DNA of 44,817 nucleotides, taken from positions 1 to 44,817 of the forward strand of contig JAGQYI010000049.1 in assembly GCA_020436165.1 (NCBI GenBank). The letters are read 5' to 3'. The stretch is from Cyclobacteriaceae bacterium (GTDB lineage Bacteria; Bacteroidota; Bacteroidia; Cytophagales; Cyclobacteriaceae). Made by a program: the position numbers and the translations under genes. The notes beneath the pieces are model-generated. The model searched no databases, was not told the origin of the DNA, and saw only the letters and a program-made list of their open reading frames with translations. Positions 16,868 through 26,551 of this stretch are shown piece by piece; the stretch's first letter is position 1, and each line of letters opens with the position of its first letter.

Positions 16868-18810
16868 AACTTCTCTTTTAAAACAATTTGTTCTGCTTCC
16901 TTATTTACAATTTGTGAAAAATACTCCTTCAGAATTTGATATTCAGTTGGCAGAAATACTACTTGGTTAATTTGATACTGAACAGTTGCGGATACATATT
17001 CGCCTTCCTGTTTAACTGAAAAAATAAAACGTCCTCCATTGTTAGGAAGGGCAATTCCCAGGGGTTGAGGAAGTGCATCGACCTCATATCCTTCGGGTAT
17101 TTTATATTTAAAATAATAAATTTTCTTTATTGGGCAGGTAAAATCAACGGGGTATTGCCGGGTTTCTAACCTAAACGGATTTTCTTTAGTTTGTCCTACC
17201 ACTAAGGGTGTGAGATAAATTCTGTCACCAAGAGCTTCTGCTTTATCATTTATTGTAACATCCAAATCAATAGTTAAGGGGGCTGGCATTTCATCCTGCC
17301 CGGTAATCTCAGAGGAGTTGATCTGCCAACCGTCATTTTCTTCATACTTCTCAATTAATTCATCTTTGCCGGTTTTAGTTATTTCTTCTTTAAGCTCGAA
17401 GCTAGTGTATCCATTAAAATTGTACTTTAAATGCCCATCAAGTTCTCCATCTTCCGATAAGTCAAATGTGGCGGTACACATGGTCTGTCTTATACCCAGC
17501 GATTTGAGATCAACCCAGTAATTAGTGTTTTCAGAAATAAGACGGCCCTTACCATTCAAACATCTTTCAGGAAGAACTCCAAAAGGCATGTAGTCATCAG
17601 TAGCATCGAGTAAATATGTTCTATCGTCTACATTTATTTGGGCTATCACATAATTATATTCTTTAATTAAGGGATAAAAAAGATTCACAGCTCCATTATT
17701 TCTGGTACTTAATATTACAGGATCGGCAGCGAACCCAGCTTCTTTTAAAAGTGCAGTTAAGAATAAATTGATCATTCCAGAATTTGTTTCTTCATCCAAA
17801 ACATTTTTAAAATTATCGGTAGCATACTTACTGTAATCCCCGTTCCAGGCCGAGTGTTTTTGTACATAAGAGTATATTCCCTTTGCGAAAGAAAGCTTGT
17901 CTGAACTTGCTGATTTAATACTGTCAATTTCATCTTTCATGAAACCAACTTTATTTAGTCTTTCCCCAAAATCTTCATCATCCATTAATGTTTTTTGTAT
18001 GCTGTTAAAGTCGCTAAAGAAGTCTTTATAGTAACCCGGAAATTGAACCGACTGTAATTCAAAATCAATTTTTGATATATAATTCTTTTTGGTGGTCATA
18101 TATTTTTCAGACACAAATGCTGGAACATTTTTAGCTACATATCTGTGGACTTTTCCATTAACGACTTCTCCTCCAACAGATAATGAGGCATTTTTTACAT
18201 CAGCTGTATTCAGTGTTATATATCCCTTCATTATAGTTTTATAATTGAAGTAGTCAGGATATGAAATAACATACTCACTGTATGCAACCGGTATAGTACT
18301 TTGAAAGGACCACGCATTCAGAAAAGTTACAGAACCAGTTGAGATTTGGTAAGTATATTCAACGATTGAACCTGGTTTTGCATCGGGGAAAGAAAATTTC
18401 TTTTCTACAATTCCATCTACCAAATCTTCAGTATGGACGTCTTTTTTACTCACTTCACTTTCTACAATTTTTCCATCAATTAAATTGTAGGTCGATGCCT
18501 TAAATCTGGAAACTCCGGTGTTATCTGGAAAACGAATTGTAATGTTTGCTCTATCCAGTTCATCGTCATCAAAAAACTTGATGATAGTGTGATAATTAAA
18601 AACAACTTCAAAGCTTTGGTTTGAGGATAAGTAATTTACAGCTGACTTTCCGAACTCGTATAGAACAACAGCCTTAGCGGTTGTATCTGCCGCATAGGAA
18701 GTCATTTGAAGTTCTTCCTTAGTTATCAAACCAAATTTTCTTGGCTTTTGAGCGTGGGAATAGGTACCCAAAATCACCATTAAAATGGCAATCATAAAAA
18801 ATTTATTCAT
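16864..18810 (-). CDS. Secreted DUF3857/transglutaminase-like paralogue, triad apparently lost
   Basis: This 648-residue protein has the same plan as its downstream neighbour: signal peptide (MNKFFMIAILMVILGTYSHA), DUF3857 domain, and a transglutaminase-like core at about 300-400. At the position of the catalytic cysteine the sequence reads DEETNSGMINLFLTALLKEA, so Cys appears replaced by Ser344, and the His region reads EYNYVIAQIN without a histidine. The aspartate region YLLDATDDYMPFG is kept. By my alignment it is therefore a likely non-catalytic paralogue, perhaps a partner or binding protein for the 14987-16867 product. It is the first gene of the two-gene unit. Confidence 0.85.
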   Translation of the reverse strand: MNKFFMIAILMVILGTYSHAQKPRKFGLITKEELQMTSYAADTTAKAVVLYEFGKSAVNYLSSNQSFEVVFNYHTIIKFFDDDELDRANITIRFPDNTGVSRFKASTYNLIDGKIVESEVSKKDVHTEDLVDGIVEKKFSFPDAKPGSIVEYTYQISTGSVTFLNAWSFQSTIPVAYSEYVISYPDYFNYKTIMKGYITLNTADVKNASLSVGGEVVNGKVHRYVAKNVPAFVSEKYMTTKKNYISKIDFELQSVQFPGYYKDFFSDFNSIQKTLMDDEDFGERLNKVGFMKDEIDSIKSASSDKLSFAKGIYSYVQKHSAWNGDYSKYATDNFKNVLDEETNSGMINLFLTALLKEAGFAADPVILSTRNNGAVNLFYPLIKEYNYVIAQINVDDRTYLLDATDDYMPFGVLPERCLNGKGRLISENTNYWVDLKSLGIRQTMCTATFDLSEDGELDGHLKYNFNGYTSFELKEEITKTGKDELIEKYEENDGWQINSSEITGQDEMPAPLTIDLDVTINDKAEALGDRIYLTPLVVGQTKENPFRLETRQYPVDFTCPIKKIYYFKYKIPEGYEVDALPQPLGIALPNNGGRFIFSVKQEGEYVSATVQYQINQVVFLPTEYQILKEYFSQIVNKEAEQIVLKEKL

Positions 18811-18880
18811 AATAGTATTCGTTAGGCTTAATAGTCCTAAAAATACTACATACTATGAAAATATCAATAAGTATTTAGAC

Positions 18881-21565
18881 TTATCCGCATTTAGAATAGC
18901 CGCAACTTTTGCAGTTCAGGCAGCCTTCTTCGTAAACCAATGCATCCTCTCCACACTCTGAACACTTGGTGTTTTTTGGCTTGGTACCATCAGGCAACAT
19001 TTTAGATAATGCCCTGACCACGCCATTCTTCCATGTGTTCAACGAATCGTCATTCAAATGCAGGTTATTAACCAAACTGATGGCATATTTTAACGGCATA
19101 CCGTGGCGAAGCATTCCTGAAATTAATTTGGCATAATTCCAGAACTCAGGAGTAAATGAACGAGACAAACCTTCAATGGTTACCCCAAAGCCGTCTTTGT
19201 CTTTGTACCTAAAATCGTATCGTTTGGCATTATTTTCACCCCTGTGTTTTATTATTTCTCCCTCTGATACATATTGCGGTAAGTGAAACGCATCCTCTGC
19301 TTTTCCAGTAAATATTTCATAAGGCTTGCCATTAAGCACACCAACTACTGCAATCCACTTTTCGTGGTTGTTATTGAAGCGAATAATTTTTGCTTCGAGC
19401 ATATCGGGGCGCTTGGGCGCTGCAGTTTCTGTAAATTCTTCAATCGAGGTTTCTTTCTTTTCATCTTTACTTATCAAAACTCCGTCCCGGGAACCATCAC
19501 GATAAACGGTCATACCCTTACAGCCTTGTTTCCAACCTTCAATGTAAATATCATTGATGGTTTCAACGGGTGTTTCTTTTGGTACGTTAACAGTTACCGA
19601 AATGGAATGATCAACCCATTTTTGTACTTTACCCTGCATTTGCACCTTCTTGATCCAATCGATATCGGAGGCAGTTGCTTTATGATAGGGTGACTGGGCG
19701 ATCAACTCGTCCATTTCCTCATCAGTTAATGTGCTGATCTGATCGTTGGTATATCCTTGGTTTTTCAACCATAATTTAAATTTTGGATGAAGAACAAAAT
19801 ACTCTTCCCATGAATCACCGGTTTCGTCAGTAAAGCTAACCTTAACATCCTTGTCATGAGGATTAACCTTTTTTCTTCTTTTATAAGATACCTGGAATAC
19901 AGGTTCAAGACCAGAAGTGGTTTGGGTCATCAATGAGGTCGTTCCGGTAGGAGCAATGGTCAACAAAGCAATATTCCTTCGGCCTTTTTCAAGCATTTTA
20001 TTGTAAAGCGATGGATCGGCTTCTTTAATCCTATTGATAAAAGGATTATCTTTTTCTTTTTGTGGGTCGAATATTTGGAAGGAACCACGCTCACCAGCCA
20101 TTTCTACAGATGATGCATAAGCGGCCAGAGCCAGAGCTTTTTGCACGTTTTCGGCAAAAGTAGTTGCATCATCGGTGCCATAAGTAATACCTAAAGCAGC
20201 CAACATATCTCCTTCGGCAGTAATACCAAGCCCTGTTCTACGACCCTGTAAAGTTTTTTTCCTGATCTTTTCCCAAAGCATACGCTCATTATGCTTGATG
20301 TCGCCAGGTTCAGGATCTTTTTCTATTTTATTTAAAATGCTTTCAATTTTTTCTGCTTCCAGATCTACAATGTCATCCATTAAGCGTTGTGCTATTCGGA
20401 TATGCTTTCTAAACTTATCTAAATTGAATTTAGCGTTTTCGGTAAATGGCTCATCCACATAGCTGAATAGATTAACTGCTAATAAGCGGCACGAGTCATA
20501 CGGACATAGAGGTATTTCTCCACATGGGTTGGTCGAAACGGTTTCAAAACCCATATCACTGTAACAATCTGGTATTGACTCCTTAATTACCGTGTCCCAG
20601 AATAGAACTCCAGGTTCGGCAGATTGCCAGGCATTATGTATAATTTTATCCCAAAGAGCTTTAGCATTTACAGTTTGTTCCATCAAAGGGTTATTACTGT
20701 TGACAGGGAATTTCTGAACATAATCACTTCCTGATTCAACAGCTTCCATAAAATCGTCTGATATCTTAACCGATACGTTAGCTCCGGTAACCTTGGTTCT
20801 GTCCTGCTTCGCATCAATAAAGGCTTCTGCATCCGGGTGGTCAATACCTATCGAAAGCATTAGGGCCCCTCTTCTACCATCCTGAGCTACCTCACGAGTG
20901 GTGTTGGAATATCTTTCCATGAAAGGCACAACTCCGGTGGAAGTTAAAGCACTGTTCATTACCGAAGATCCTCTGGGACGAATATGCGTAAGGTCGTGGC
21001 CTACACCACCCCTTCTTTTCATTAATTGCACCTGCTCTTCATCTGTGAGCATAATTGATCCATAGCTATCGGCTTTATTGCCAGGCCCAATCACAAAACA
21101 GTTGGAAAGAGATACGTATTGAAAATTATTTCCAATACCTGACATGGGGCCACCTTGTGGAATAATGTATTTAAAGTCCTTTAAAAGACTGAAAATCTCT
21201 TCTTCACTTAACGGGTAGGGATACTTGTTTTCGATACGCGCCAGTTCTTTGGCTAACCTTCTGTGCATTTGCTCAGGAGATTTCTCATAAATATTCCCAT
21301 CAGAGTCTTTTAATGCGTATTTATTAACCCAAACATTAGCCGCCAACTCATCACCATCAAAATATTCTAATGACGCTTTAACGGCTTCTTCCCTACTATA
21401 TTTCTGATAATGAATCTCAGATTTCAACAACTTTTTGCGTTCTTCTATCACCTCTTTTGCAACTGGTTCATCCGGGGTGGACTCTTCGTGCTTTACAGGG
21501 GCAGACTCGACATTAAAAAGATCTAATACTGATGAAGTTTTTTCAATGGATGATGGTGTCGGCAT
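18881..21565 (-). CDS. nrdJ: Adenosylcobalamin-dependent (class II) ribonucleotide reductase
   Basis: The 894-residue enzyme reduces ribonucleotides to deoxyribonucleotides using coenzyme B12 and needs no oxygen. Diagnostic parts are GGPMSGIGNNFQYVSLSNC, MKRRGGVGHDLTHIRPRGS, the NPCGEIPLCPYDSCRL active-site loop, TIAPTGTTSLM, and CKGMTVYRDGSRDGVL. The C-terminus ends in a four-cysteine zinc-ribbon (CSECGEDALVYEEGC then CKSCGYSKCG) typical of the long bacterial NrdJ. The N-terminal 60 residues are charged and variable, with no clear ATP cone visible. No cobalamin riboswitch was recognised in the 312-base upstream gap. Having this enzyme beside a low-oxygen oxidase is consistent with life at fluctuating oxygen, but that is inference. 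Confidence 0.95.
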   Translation of the reverse strand: MPTPSSIEKTSSVLDLFNVESAPVKHEESTPDEPVAKEVIEERKKLLKSEIHYQKYSREEAVKASLEYFDGDELAANVWVNKYALKDSDGNIYEKSPEQMHRRLAKELARIENKYPYPLSEEEIFSLLKDFKYIIPQGGPMSGIGNNFQYVSLSNCFVIGPGNKADSYGSIMLTDEEQVQLMKRRGGVGHDLTHIRPRGSSVMNSALTSTGVVPFMERYSNTTREVAQDGRRGALMLSIGIDHPDAEAFIDAKQDRTKVTGANVSVKISDDFMEAVESGSDYVQKFPVNSNNPLMEQTVNAKALWDKIIHNAWQSAEPGVLFWDTVIKESIPDCYSDMGFETVSTNPCGEIPLCPYDSCRLLAVNLFSYVDEPFTENAKFNLDKFRKHIRIAQRLMDDIVDLEAEKIESILNKIEKDPEPGDIKHNERMLWEKIRKKTLQGRRTGLGITAEGDMLAALGITYGTDDATTFAENVQKALALAAYASSVEMAGERGSFQIFDPQKEKDNPFINRIKEADPSLYNKMLEKGRRNIALLTIAPTGTTSLMTQTTSGLEPVFQVSYKRRKKVNPHDKDVKVSFTDETGDSWEEYFVLHPKFKLWLKNQGYTNDQISTLTDEEMDELIAQSPYHKATASDIDWIKKVQMQGKVQKWVDHSISVTVNVPKETPVETINDIYIEGWKQGCKGMTVYRDGSRDGVLISKDEKKETSIEEFTETAAPKRPDMLEAKIIRFNNNHEKWIAVVGVLNGKPYEIFTGKAEDAFHLPQYVSEGEIIKHRGENNAKRYDFRYKDKDGFGVTIEGLSRSFTPEFWNYAKLISGMLRHGMPLKYAISLVNNLHLNDDSLNTWKNGVVRALSKMLPDGTKPKNTKCSECGEDALVYEEGCLNCKSCGYSKCG

Positions 21566-21615
21566 ATCTACTCATATTAAAATTATTGGACCACTAAATT
21601 GAAGCTTAAGTTTAT

Positions 21616-21623
21616 CAAAAATA
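21616..21623 (-). promoter_or_regulatory. Candidate -7 element of nrdJ
   Basis: Read on the minus strand this is TATTTTTG, a full match to TAnnTTTG. A TTG lies 24 bases upstream, longer than the usual spacing, so only the -7 element is convincing. Confidence 0.35.
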
Positions 21624-21852
21624 GTGATATTTCTCACGTTTTAGAATCAATTTTTTTAAAAGAAAACGACCCTAAAAATAGCCAAAAATGAACGTATGAA
21701 AGGAATTTTTTATTTAGGAATGATTGTGCAGCTCCCTGTATAACAGTTAGTTATAAATGTATCTATATACGTTAAGAAAAATTAAAAAAAATTCCTTATC
21801 TAGAATATTTTCTAGCGTTAGTGATGATTTTTTACTCATAAACGAATAAATG

Positions 21853-21860
21853 TATATTTG
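21853..21860 (+). promoter_or_regulatory. Candidate -7 element of radA
   Basis: TATATTTG matches the Bacteroidota -7 consensus TAnnTTTG. It is followed by AAAGGA at 21867-21872, a plausible ribosome binding site five bases before the TTG start. No clear -33 TTG is present. Confidence 0.45.
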
Positions 21861-21877
21861 GTTTTTAAAGGAAAATT

Positions 21878-23239
21878 TTGGCAAAATCAAGAACTGTTTT
21901 TTTTTGTAATAATTGCGGATATGAATCTGCAAAATGGATAGGCAAATGCCCCTCTTGCAATCAGTGGAATAGCTTTGTGGAGGAGGTGATCGATAAAACA
22001 AAGGAAACCGCTTCCGTATGGTCAGATGAAGGCATTATAAAGGAACCGGTGCCAATTCATTCGATCGAACATACAGAAGAAAACCGGATTCCGTGTCCGA
22101 ACAAAGAACTTGACCGGGTGTTGGGCGGTGGAATAGTGAGCGGCTCACTAGTTTTGATCGGAGGGGAGCCAGGAATCGGTAAGTCAACGCTTATGCTACA
22201 GCTGGCACTTCAGCTTACCCAAAAGGTACTGTATGTTTCGGGTGAAGAGAGCGAGCAGCAAATAAAGTTACGAGCCAACAGACTTGAGCATACACATTCA
22301 GATACCACATACATCATTAGTGAAACGTCTATTGAAAAGGTTTTCAATCACATAAAGCAGCTTAAACCAGAAGTACTTATTGTTGACTCAATCCAAACGC
22401 TGGCCTCTTCCAGGATAGAATCTGTACCTGGAAGTATCTCGCAGGTTAGGCAATGTGCCGGTGAACTGATGCAGTACGCAAAGACAACCCAGACACCTGT
22501 GTTTTTAGTGGGGCATATTACAAAAGATGGCAGCCTGGCAGGGCCGAAGGTTTTGGAACACATGGTAGATACCGTATTGCAGTTTGAGGGCGACCCAAAC
22601 ATGGTTTATCGTATTTTACGAACTACAAAAAACCGGTTTGGTTCCACTTCAGAGCTGGGTATTTACGAAATGCAATCAGGAGGGTTACGTGAGGTGAAGA
22701 ATCCTTCAGAAATCCTGATATCTCAAAGAGACGTAGGTGTAAGTGGTGTAACCATTGGCGCAACTATGGAAGGAAACAGGCCCCTTCTAATTGAAATTCA
22801 GGCTCTTGTTAGTGGGGCGGCTTACGGAACACCGCAACGTTCTTCTACAGGGTTTGATAGCCGAAGGCTAAATATGTTATTGGCTGTTCTTGAAAAAAGG
22901 ACTGGGCTAAAAATGGGAGTTCAGGACGTGTTTCTGAATATGGCAGGTGGTATTAAAGTGGACGATCCTGCAATAGATCTTGCTATTTGCGTGGCGGTGC
23001 TTTCTTCACTGCACGATTTGCCGGTTGATGAAAAAACCTGCTTTGCTTCTGAAATAGGTTTAGGAGGAGAGCTACGCGCGGTTAACAGAATCGAAAACCG
23101 CATTTTGGAAGCGGAGAAGCTGGGTTTTACCACCATTTATATTTCCAAGTACAGTAAAGGTATTGATGCTGCTAAATACAAGATTAATATTAAATCTTTT
23201 GGTTTGCTTAAGCAGGTGTTTGGCGATTTGTTTGGGTAA
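21878..23239 (+). CDS. radA: DNA repair protein RadA (Sms)
   Basis: RadA is a RecA-like ATPase that drives branch migration of recombination intermediates. The 453-residue product has the N-terminal C4 zinc finger (Cys10, Cys13, Cys24, Cys27), Walker A GGEPGIGKST at 95-104, the RadA-specific KNRFG motif at 251-255, and a C-terminal Lon-protease-like domain from about 275. The start is a TTG at 21878; MAKSRTVFFCNNCG is exactly the family N-terminus, and AAAGGA five bases upstream supports it. No ATG is available at that point. Confidence 0.96.
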   Translation: MAKSRTVFFCNNCGYESAKWIGKCPSCNQWNSFVEEVIDKTKETASVWSDEGIIKEPVPIHSIEHTEENRIPCPNKELDRVLGGGIVSGSLVLIGGEPGIGKSTLMLQLALQLTQKVLYVSGEESEQQIKLRANRLEHTHSDTTYIISETSIEKVFNHIKQLKPEVLIVDSIQTLASSRIESVPGSISQVRQCAGELMQYAKTTQTPVFLVGHITKDGSLAGPKVLEHMVDTVLQFEGDPNMVYRILRTTKNRFGSTSELGIYEMQSGGLREVKNPSEILISQRDVGVSGVTIGATMEGNRPLLIEIQALVSGAAYGTPQRSSTGFDSRRLNMLLAVLEKRTGLKMGVQDVFLNMAGGIKVDDPAIDLAICVAVLSSLHDLPVDEKTCFASEIGLGGELRAVNRIENRILEAEKLGFTTIYISKYSKGIDAAKYKINIKSFGLLKQVFGDLFG

Positions 23240-23338
23240 ATTGTTACCGTTGGTATTATCTCTTATCGGACAATTGTTTACTATTTCCCGCTAGTGGAAA
23301 TTTATCGGTGAACACAATTCCTCTTCGTATATTTAACT

Positions 23339-23557
23339 ATGGTTCAGGTAAAAAAACTAACTCGAATGACGGTGGCTGTGGGAATAATGACTGCCATAAG
23401 CCTGATCCTATCCTTTTTGGCTCTAACTGATATCAACCACAACAACGAGGCGGATTTGTCTCAGGAATGGGCAATGGTTCGTCTCACCTTTTTTCTAATC
23501 GTTCTTTTTATGGGTTTAGCGTTTGCTACTATTTGGATATACTCTCAGCGTAAGTAG
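23339..23557 (+). CDS. Small two-helix membrane protein
   Basis: A 72-residue protein beginning at ATG 23339 has two predicted membrane helices at about residues 11-30 and 48-68, joined by a polar, Asn-rich loop (TDINHNNEADLSQEW). I do not recognise a family. It lies 99 bases after radA on the same strand and is convergent with the TMEM175-like gene. The clean topology supports a real gene. Confidence 0.6.
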   Translation: MVQVKKLTRMTVAVGIMTAISLILSFLALTDINHNNEADLSQEWAMVRLTFFLIVLFMGLAFATIWIYSQRK

Positions 23558-23576
23558 GTATTAATAATTCTAACTG

Positions 23577-24332
23577 TTACCTATCCCACTTTTTCTTTCG
23601 AACTCTTTCTCTCATAATGCTGAAAGTTGGCATAACTAACATGTAAAGCCAATAGCTTATCCCCGATAAGGTGAAGGTAGTACCGGTATCGCCAACTCCT
23701 ACAAAAGCGATGAGGGCCGATATCAACGGAACAATTCCCATAAATACATTTTTATAGATACTGGTCCTTGTTTCAAAGATCTCTTTTGGGTTGAGCTTGA
23801 GGCTTCTGGCTTTTTTTAAGGCATACCAATACATAAGAGCAAGGAGGATGAAAATCAAAGAGGCCCCTATTCCATAAATTGCCATTAGATCAGGGGCATC
23901 TTCAGGTTTAATAGTTACTGTAAAGAGTTCTTGAGAAATAGCCCTATCTCCTGTAAAAAGGGCATAAAAGAGCTTATACAATACTCTAAATAAAAATTTC
24001 AGAGGATATACGTAAAAAAGAATAAGAAAGAGAAGGATGGTATTTAGAACAATAATTTTTGCATCCTGTAGCCCATAGCGAATAAAGAATATAAAATGCT
24101 GATACCAAATAAGCATAAGAAGCGCAATGCAAACGCCAAAAGGAACTATGTCTTGCATTGAAAGAATAAGCTCGTCATATCTTTCGGGAACAGAGGAAGA
24201 TAAAACCAAAAGTGCAATGGCAAAAGCAAACACCGCATCACTTAAGGTTTCAATACGTGTTTGGGCTTCCCCCCTTAAGTTGAACTCTTTGTTTTGCTTT
24301 GCAGCGGTATCTATCAATAACCTTCTAACCAT
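23577..24332 (-). CDS. TMEM175-like (DUF1211) potassium channel family protein
   Basis: The 251-residue membrane protein has about six helices. Its first helix carries RIETLSDAVFAFAIALLVLS, which corresponds to the family signature R...FSDavfA; here Leu replaces Phe. Bacterial TMEM175 proteins have one such repeat and assemble as tetramers that conduct potassium. The second part (about 100-235) contains four further helices. Channel activity is inferred from the family. The gene is transcribed divergently from the 24425 gene. Confidence 0.75.
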   Translation of the reverse strand: MVRRLLIDTAAKQNKEFNLRGEAQTRIETLSDAVFAFAIALLVLSSSVPERYDELILSMQDIVPFGVCIALLMLIWYQHFIFFIRYGLQDAKIIVLNTILLFLILFYVYPLKFLFRVLYKLFYALFTGDRAISQELFTVTIKPEDAPDLMAIYGIGASLIFILLALMYWYALKKARSLKLNPKEIFETRTSIYKNVFMGIVPLISALIAFVGVGDTGTTFTLSGISYWLYMLVMPTFSIMRERVRKKKWDR

Positions 24333-24390
24333 TTAAGTCTTTAAAGTACGAATAAAAGTTAAATTTATGAATTGCAATAAAATATTGTTT

Positions 24391-24419
24391 TTTGTAACTT
24401 TTCGATCTCGTTAATTTTG
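24391..24419 (+). promoter_or_regulatory. Strong Bacteroidota-type promoter, possibly giving a leaderless mRNA
   Basis: TTTG (24391-24394), a 17-base spacer and TAATTTTG (24412-24419) match the TTG / TAnnTTTG promoter pattern. The downstream ATG is at 24425, only five bases past the -7 element, so transcription would start at or next to the start codon. Confidence 0.5.
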
Positions 24420-24424
24420 ATCTC

Positions 24425-24886
24425 ATGAGTAAAAAATTTTTAATAGGAACAGGCTTTGGTTATTCCAAAGTAAACTTTTGGGCATTTATCGCTACTGGAG
24501 TTATTTTTCTGCTCAACGGGTTTTTATTAATGTACAATAATATTTTAAGTCCAATTGGTTTAATCATAGGTGTGTTTACATTTATTGGAGGCATATTTTA
24601 CTTTTTATATAGCTACATACTTTTCTCAAATAGATCAAAATGGGCTCCAAGAATTACTATTGATGATAATTATCTTGAGTTAAAGTCAAAAATTTTACAA
24701 TCTGCTACAAGGGTTTTATGGTCTCAAATAAGTTCAATTGCATTCAGCCCTTATAAAATCGCCTTTGATCTTGGAGATACTGTGAAGTCTTTCGAATATG
24801 AAACCACTTCGGAATTGTCCATTGAGATAAAAGAGACCATTCGAGAAATGGCCAATACCAAAGGAATTGATGTGATTGGCGGCTGA
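24425..24886 (+). CDS. Two-helix membrane protein with PH-like C-terminal domain
   Basis: The 153-residue product has two membrane helices at about 17-37 and 43-68 and a hydrophilic C-terminal domain starting near residue 72 (WAPRITIDDNYLELKSK) with alternating beta strands and a final helix. The pattern 'ITIDDNYLELK...SQISSIAFSPYKIAFDLGD' resembles bacterial PH-like domain proteins; this is a weak structural impression. Function is unknown. It ends three bases before the convergent purE gene. Confidence 0.65.
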   Translation: MSKKFLIGTGFGYSKVNFWAFIATGVIFLLNGFLLMYNNILSPIGLIIGVFTFIGGIFYFLYSYILFSNRSKWAPRITIDDNYLELKSKILQSATRVLWSQISSIAFSPYKIAFDLGDTVKSFEYETTSELSIEIKETIREMANTKGIDVIGG

Positions 24887-24889
24887 TCT

Positions 24890-25378
24890 TTACTTTAGAT
24901 CCTCAACACTTTTAAGCACTTTTTCTTTCAACTCCTCTTTATAAATAGAAAGGTTTTTAGCCACTTTTTCATCAAAAGCACCTACAATCTCAGCAGCAAG
25001 AATACCGGCATTTTTAGCCCCATTAAGTGCAACGGTAGCCACAGGTATGCCTCCCGGCATTTGAAGGATAGAGAGAATAGAATCCCAACCATCAATGGAA
25101 TTGCTCGATTTAACCGGCACTCCAATAACAGGCAAAGTAGTAAGCGAAGCTACCATGCCCGGTAAATGAGCAGCTCCTCCTGCCCCGGCAATAATTGCTT
25201 TCAGTCCGCGCTCTCTTGCCGATTCGGCATATTCCATCATGCGGTGTGGGGTACGGTGTGCCGATACAATGGTTAGCTCATAAGGAACACCCAGCTCCTT
25301 TAATATGTCGGCAGCCTCCTGCATTACAGGAAGGTCTGATTTGCTACCCATTATGATGCCTATTTGTGGAGCGCTCAT
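24890..25378 (-). CDS. purE: N5-carboxyaminoimidazole ribonucleotide mutase
   Basis: PurE converts N5-CAIR to CAIR in purine synthesis. The 162-residue protein shows [14 protein letters not shown] at the N-terminus, [18 protein letters not shown] with the catalytic His, [27 protein letters not shown], and [25 protein letters not shown]. These are class I PurE motifs. The ATG overlaps the purK stop by four bases, so translation is coupled. Confidence 0.97.
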   Translation of the reverse strand: MSAPQIGIIMGSKSDLPVMQEAADILKELGVPYELTIVSAHRTPHRMMEYAESARERGLKAIIAGAGGAAHLPGMVASLTTLPVIGVPVKSSNSIDGWDSILSILQMPGGIPVATVALNGAKNAGILAAEIVGAFDEKVAKNLSIYKEELKEKVLKSVEDLK

Positions 25379-26514
25379 GCGATTACTTTTAATGTGTTCT
25401 TTACAAAGTTAGCTTTTCTTTTCAGTTCCTGTGTATTGCTGTCGGTAATGGTTACATGTCCCATTTTACGAAACGGTCGGGTCTCAGCTTTGCCATAAAG
25501 ATGCACATGTACACCATTTTCCTTCATTACTTCTCCGAGCCCTTCATATTTTGCAGGCCCCTGGTATCCGTCTTCACCCAATAGATTAACCATCGCTGAC
25601 GATATGAGTGCGGTGGTATCTCCTAACGGAAGACCAAGAATAGCTCTCAAATGCTGTTCGTATTGCGAAGTAACATTGGCCTCTATGGTTTGGTGGCCAC
25701 TGTTGTGCGGACGAGGAGCTACCTCATTCACCAATACTTCTCCTTCTTTTGTTACAAACATTTCAACCGCTAGCAGGCCGATCATGTCAAGCTTATTAAT
25801 AACATCTATAGCAATTTCCTGGGCCTTTTTTTCAATTTCAAGTGAAATTTCTGCAGGAGCAAATAAGTATTCAACAAGATTGTGCTCCGGATGGAACACC
25901 ATTTCAACTACCGGAAAAGTTTTTGTCTCACCTTGTACACCTCTCGCAACAAGTACAGAGATTTCCTTTTCAAAAGGAATAAGTTCCTCAACAATTCCGG
26001 GAGCATCAAAAGCTTTTGCAAGGTCTTTGGCAGTTATGATGATTTGAACACCACGACCATCGTATCCCTCCCTTGCTAGCTTGTTAACAAAAGGAATTTT
26101 GGTTTTTAATGCTTCAACATCCTTTTTGTTTTCAACAAGCTCAAATGGAGCAGTTGGAATTCCGTTGTTCTTATAAAACTTCTTTTGTTCCGACTTGTCT
26201 TTAATAAGTTCGATAATGTGAGGTTGTGGATATACGGTTTTACCTTGTTTTTCGAGTTCCTTTAAAGCCTCTGTATTAACATTTTCAATTTCAATGGTTA
26301 TTAGGTTGCAATCTTTTCCCCATTCTAAAACGCTTTTATAATCCGTTAGTTTTCCTGGAGTAAAATCATGGATGTATTTTTTAATAGGCGCTTCTTTATC
26401 AGGGTCCATAGCCTTGAAATCAAGCCCCAGATTCATCCCTGTTTTAATTAGCATACGACCTAATTGGCCTCCCCCCAGAATTCCAATTTTATAATTGTTA
26501 AAAACATCTGTCAT
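25375..26514 (-). CDS. purK: 5-(carboxyamino)imidazole ribonucleotide synthase
   Basis: PurK uses ATP and bicarbonate to make N5-CAIR from AIR, the substrate of PurE next door. The 379-residue ATP-grasp protein begins [21 protein letters not shown] and includes [34 protein letters not shown], and [21 protein letters not shown], which are the nucleotide and metal-binding blocks of the family. It starts 37 bases after the membrane-protein gene upstream, so all three may be one transcript. Confidence 0.97.
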   Translation of the reverse strand: MTDVFNNYKIGILGGGQLGRMLIKTGMNLGLDFKAMDPDKEAPIKKYIHDFTPGKLTDYKSVLEWGKDCNLITIEIENVNTEALKELEKQGKTVYPQPHIIELIKDKSEQKKFYKNNGIPTAPFELVENKKDVEALKTKIPFVNKLAREGYDGRGVQIIITAKDLAKAFDAPGIVEELIPFEKEISVLVARGVQGETKTFPVVEMVFHPEHNLVEYLFAPAEISLEIEKKAQEIAIDVINKLDMIGLLAVEMFVTKEGEVLVNEVAPRPHNSGHQTIEANVTSQYEQHLRAILGLPLGDTTALISSAMVNLLGEDGYQGPAKYEGLGEVMKENGVHVHLYGKAETRPFRKMGHVTITDSNTQELKRKANFVKNTLKVIA

Positions 26515-26551
26515 AATTTCTTTAGCTATATCTGTGTGAAACTATAGTTAA

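Larger units (their letters stand above)
21566..21877. other. AT-rich divergent promoter region between nrdJ and radA
   Basis: This 312-base gap holds no convincing gene. On the minus strand a -7-like TATTTTTG (plus coordinates 21616-21623) could serve nrdJ with a leader of about 47 bases. On the plus strand TATATTTG (21853-21860) lies 17 bases before the radA start. A short inverted repeat CTAGAA-TATT-TTCTAG at 21800-21815 lies between. I see no riboswitch-like structure or RNA gene. Confidence 0.5.

Noticed and set aside
21566-21877. Possible cobalamin riboswitch upstream of nrdJ
   Set aside because: The region is very A/T-rich and shows no B12-box-like or other conserved core; class II reductases of this type are not always controlled by B12.
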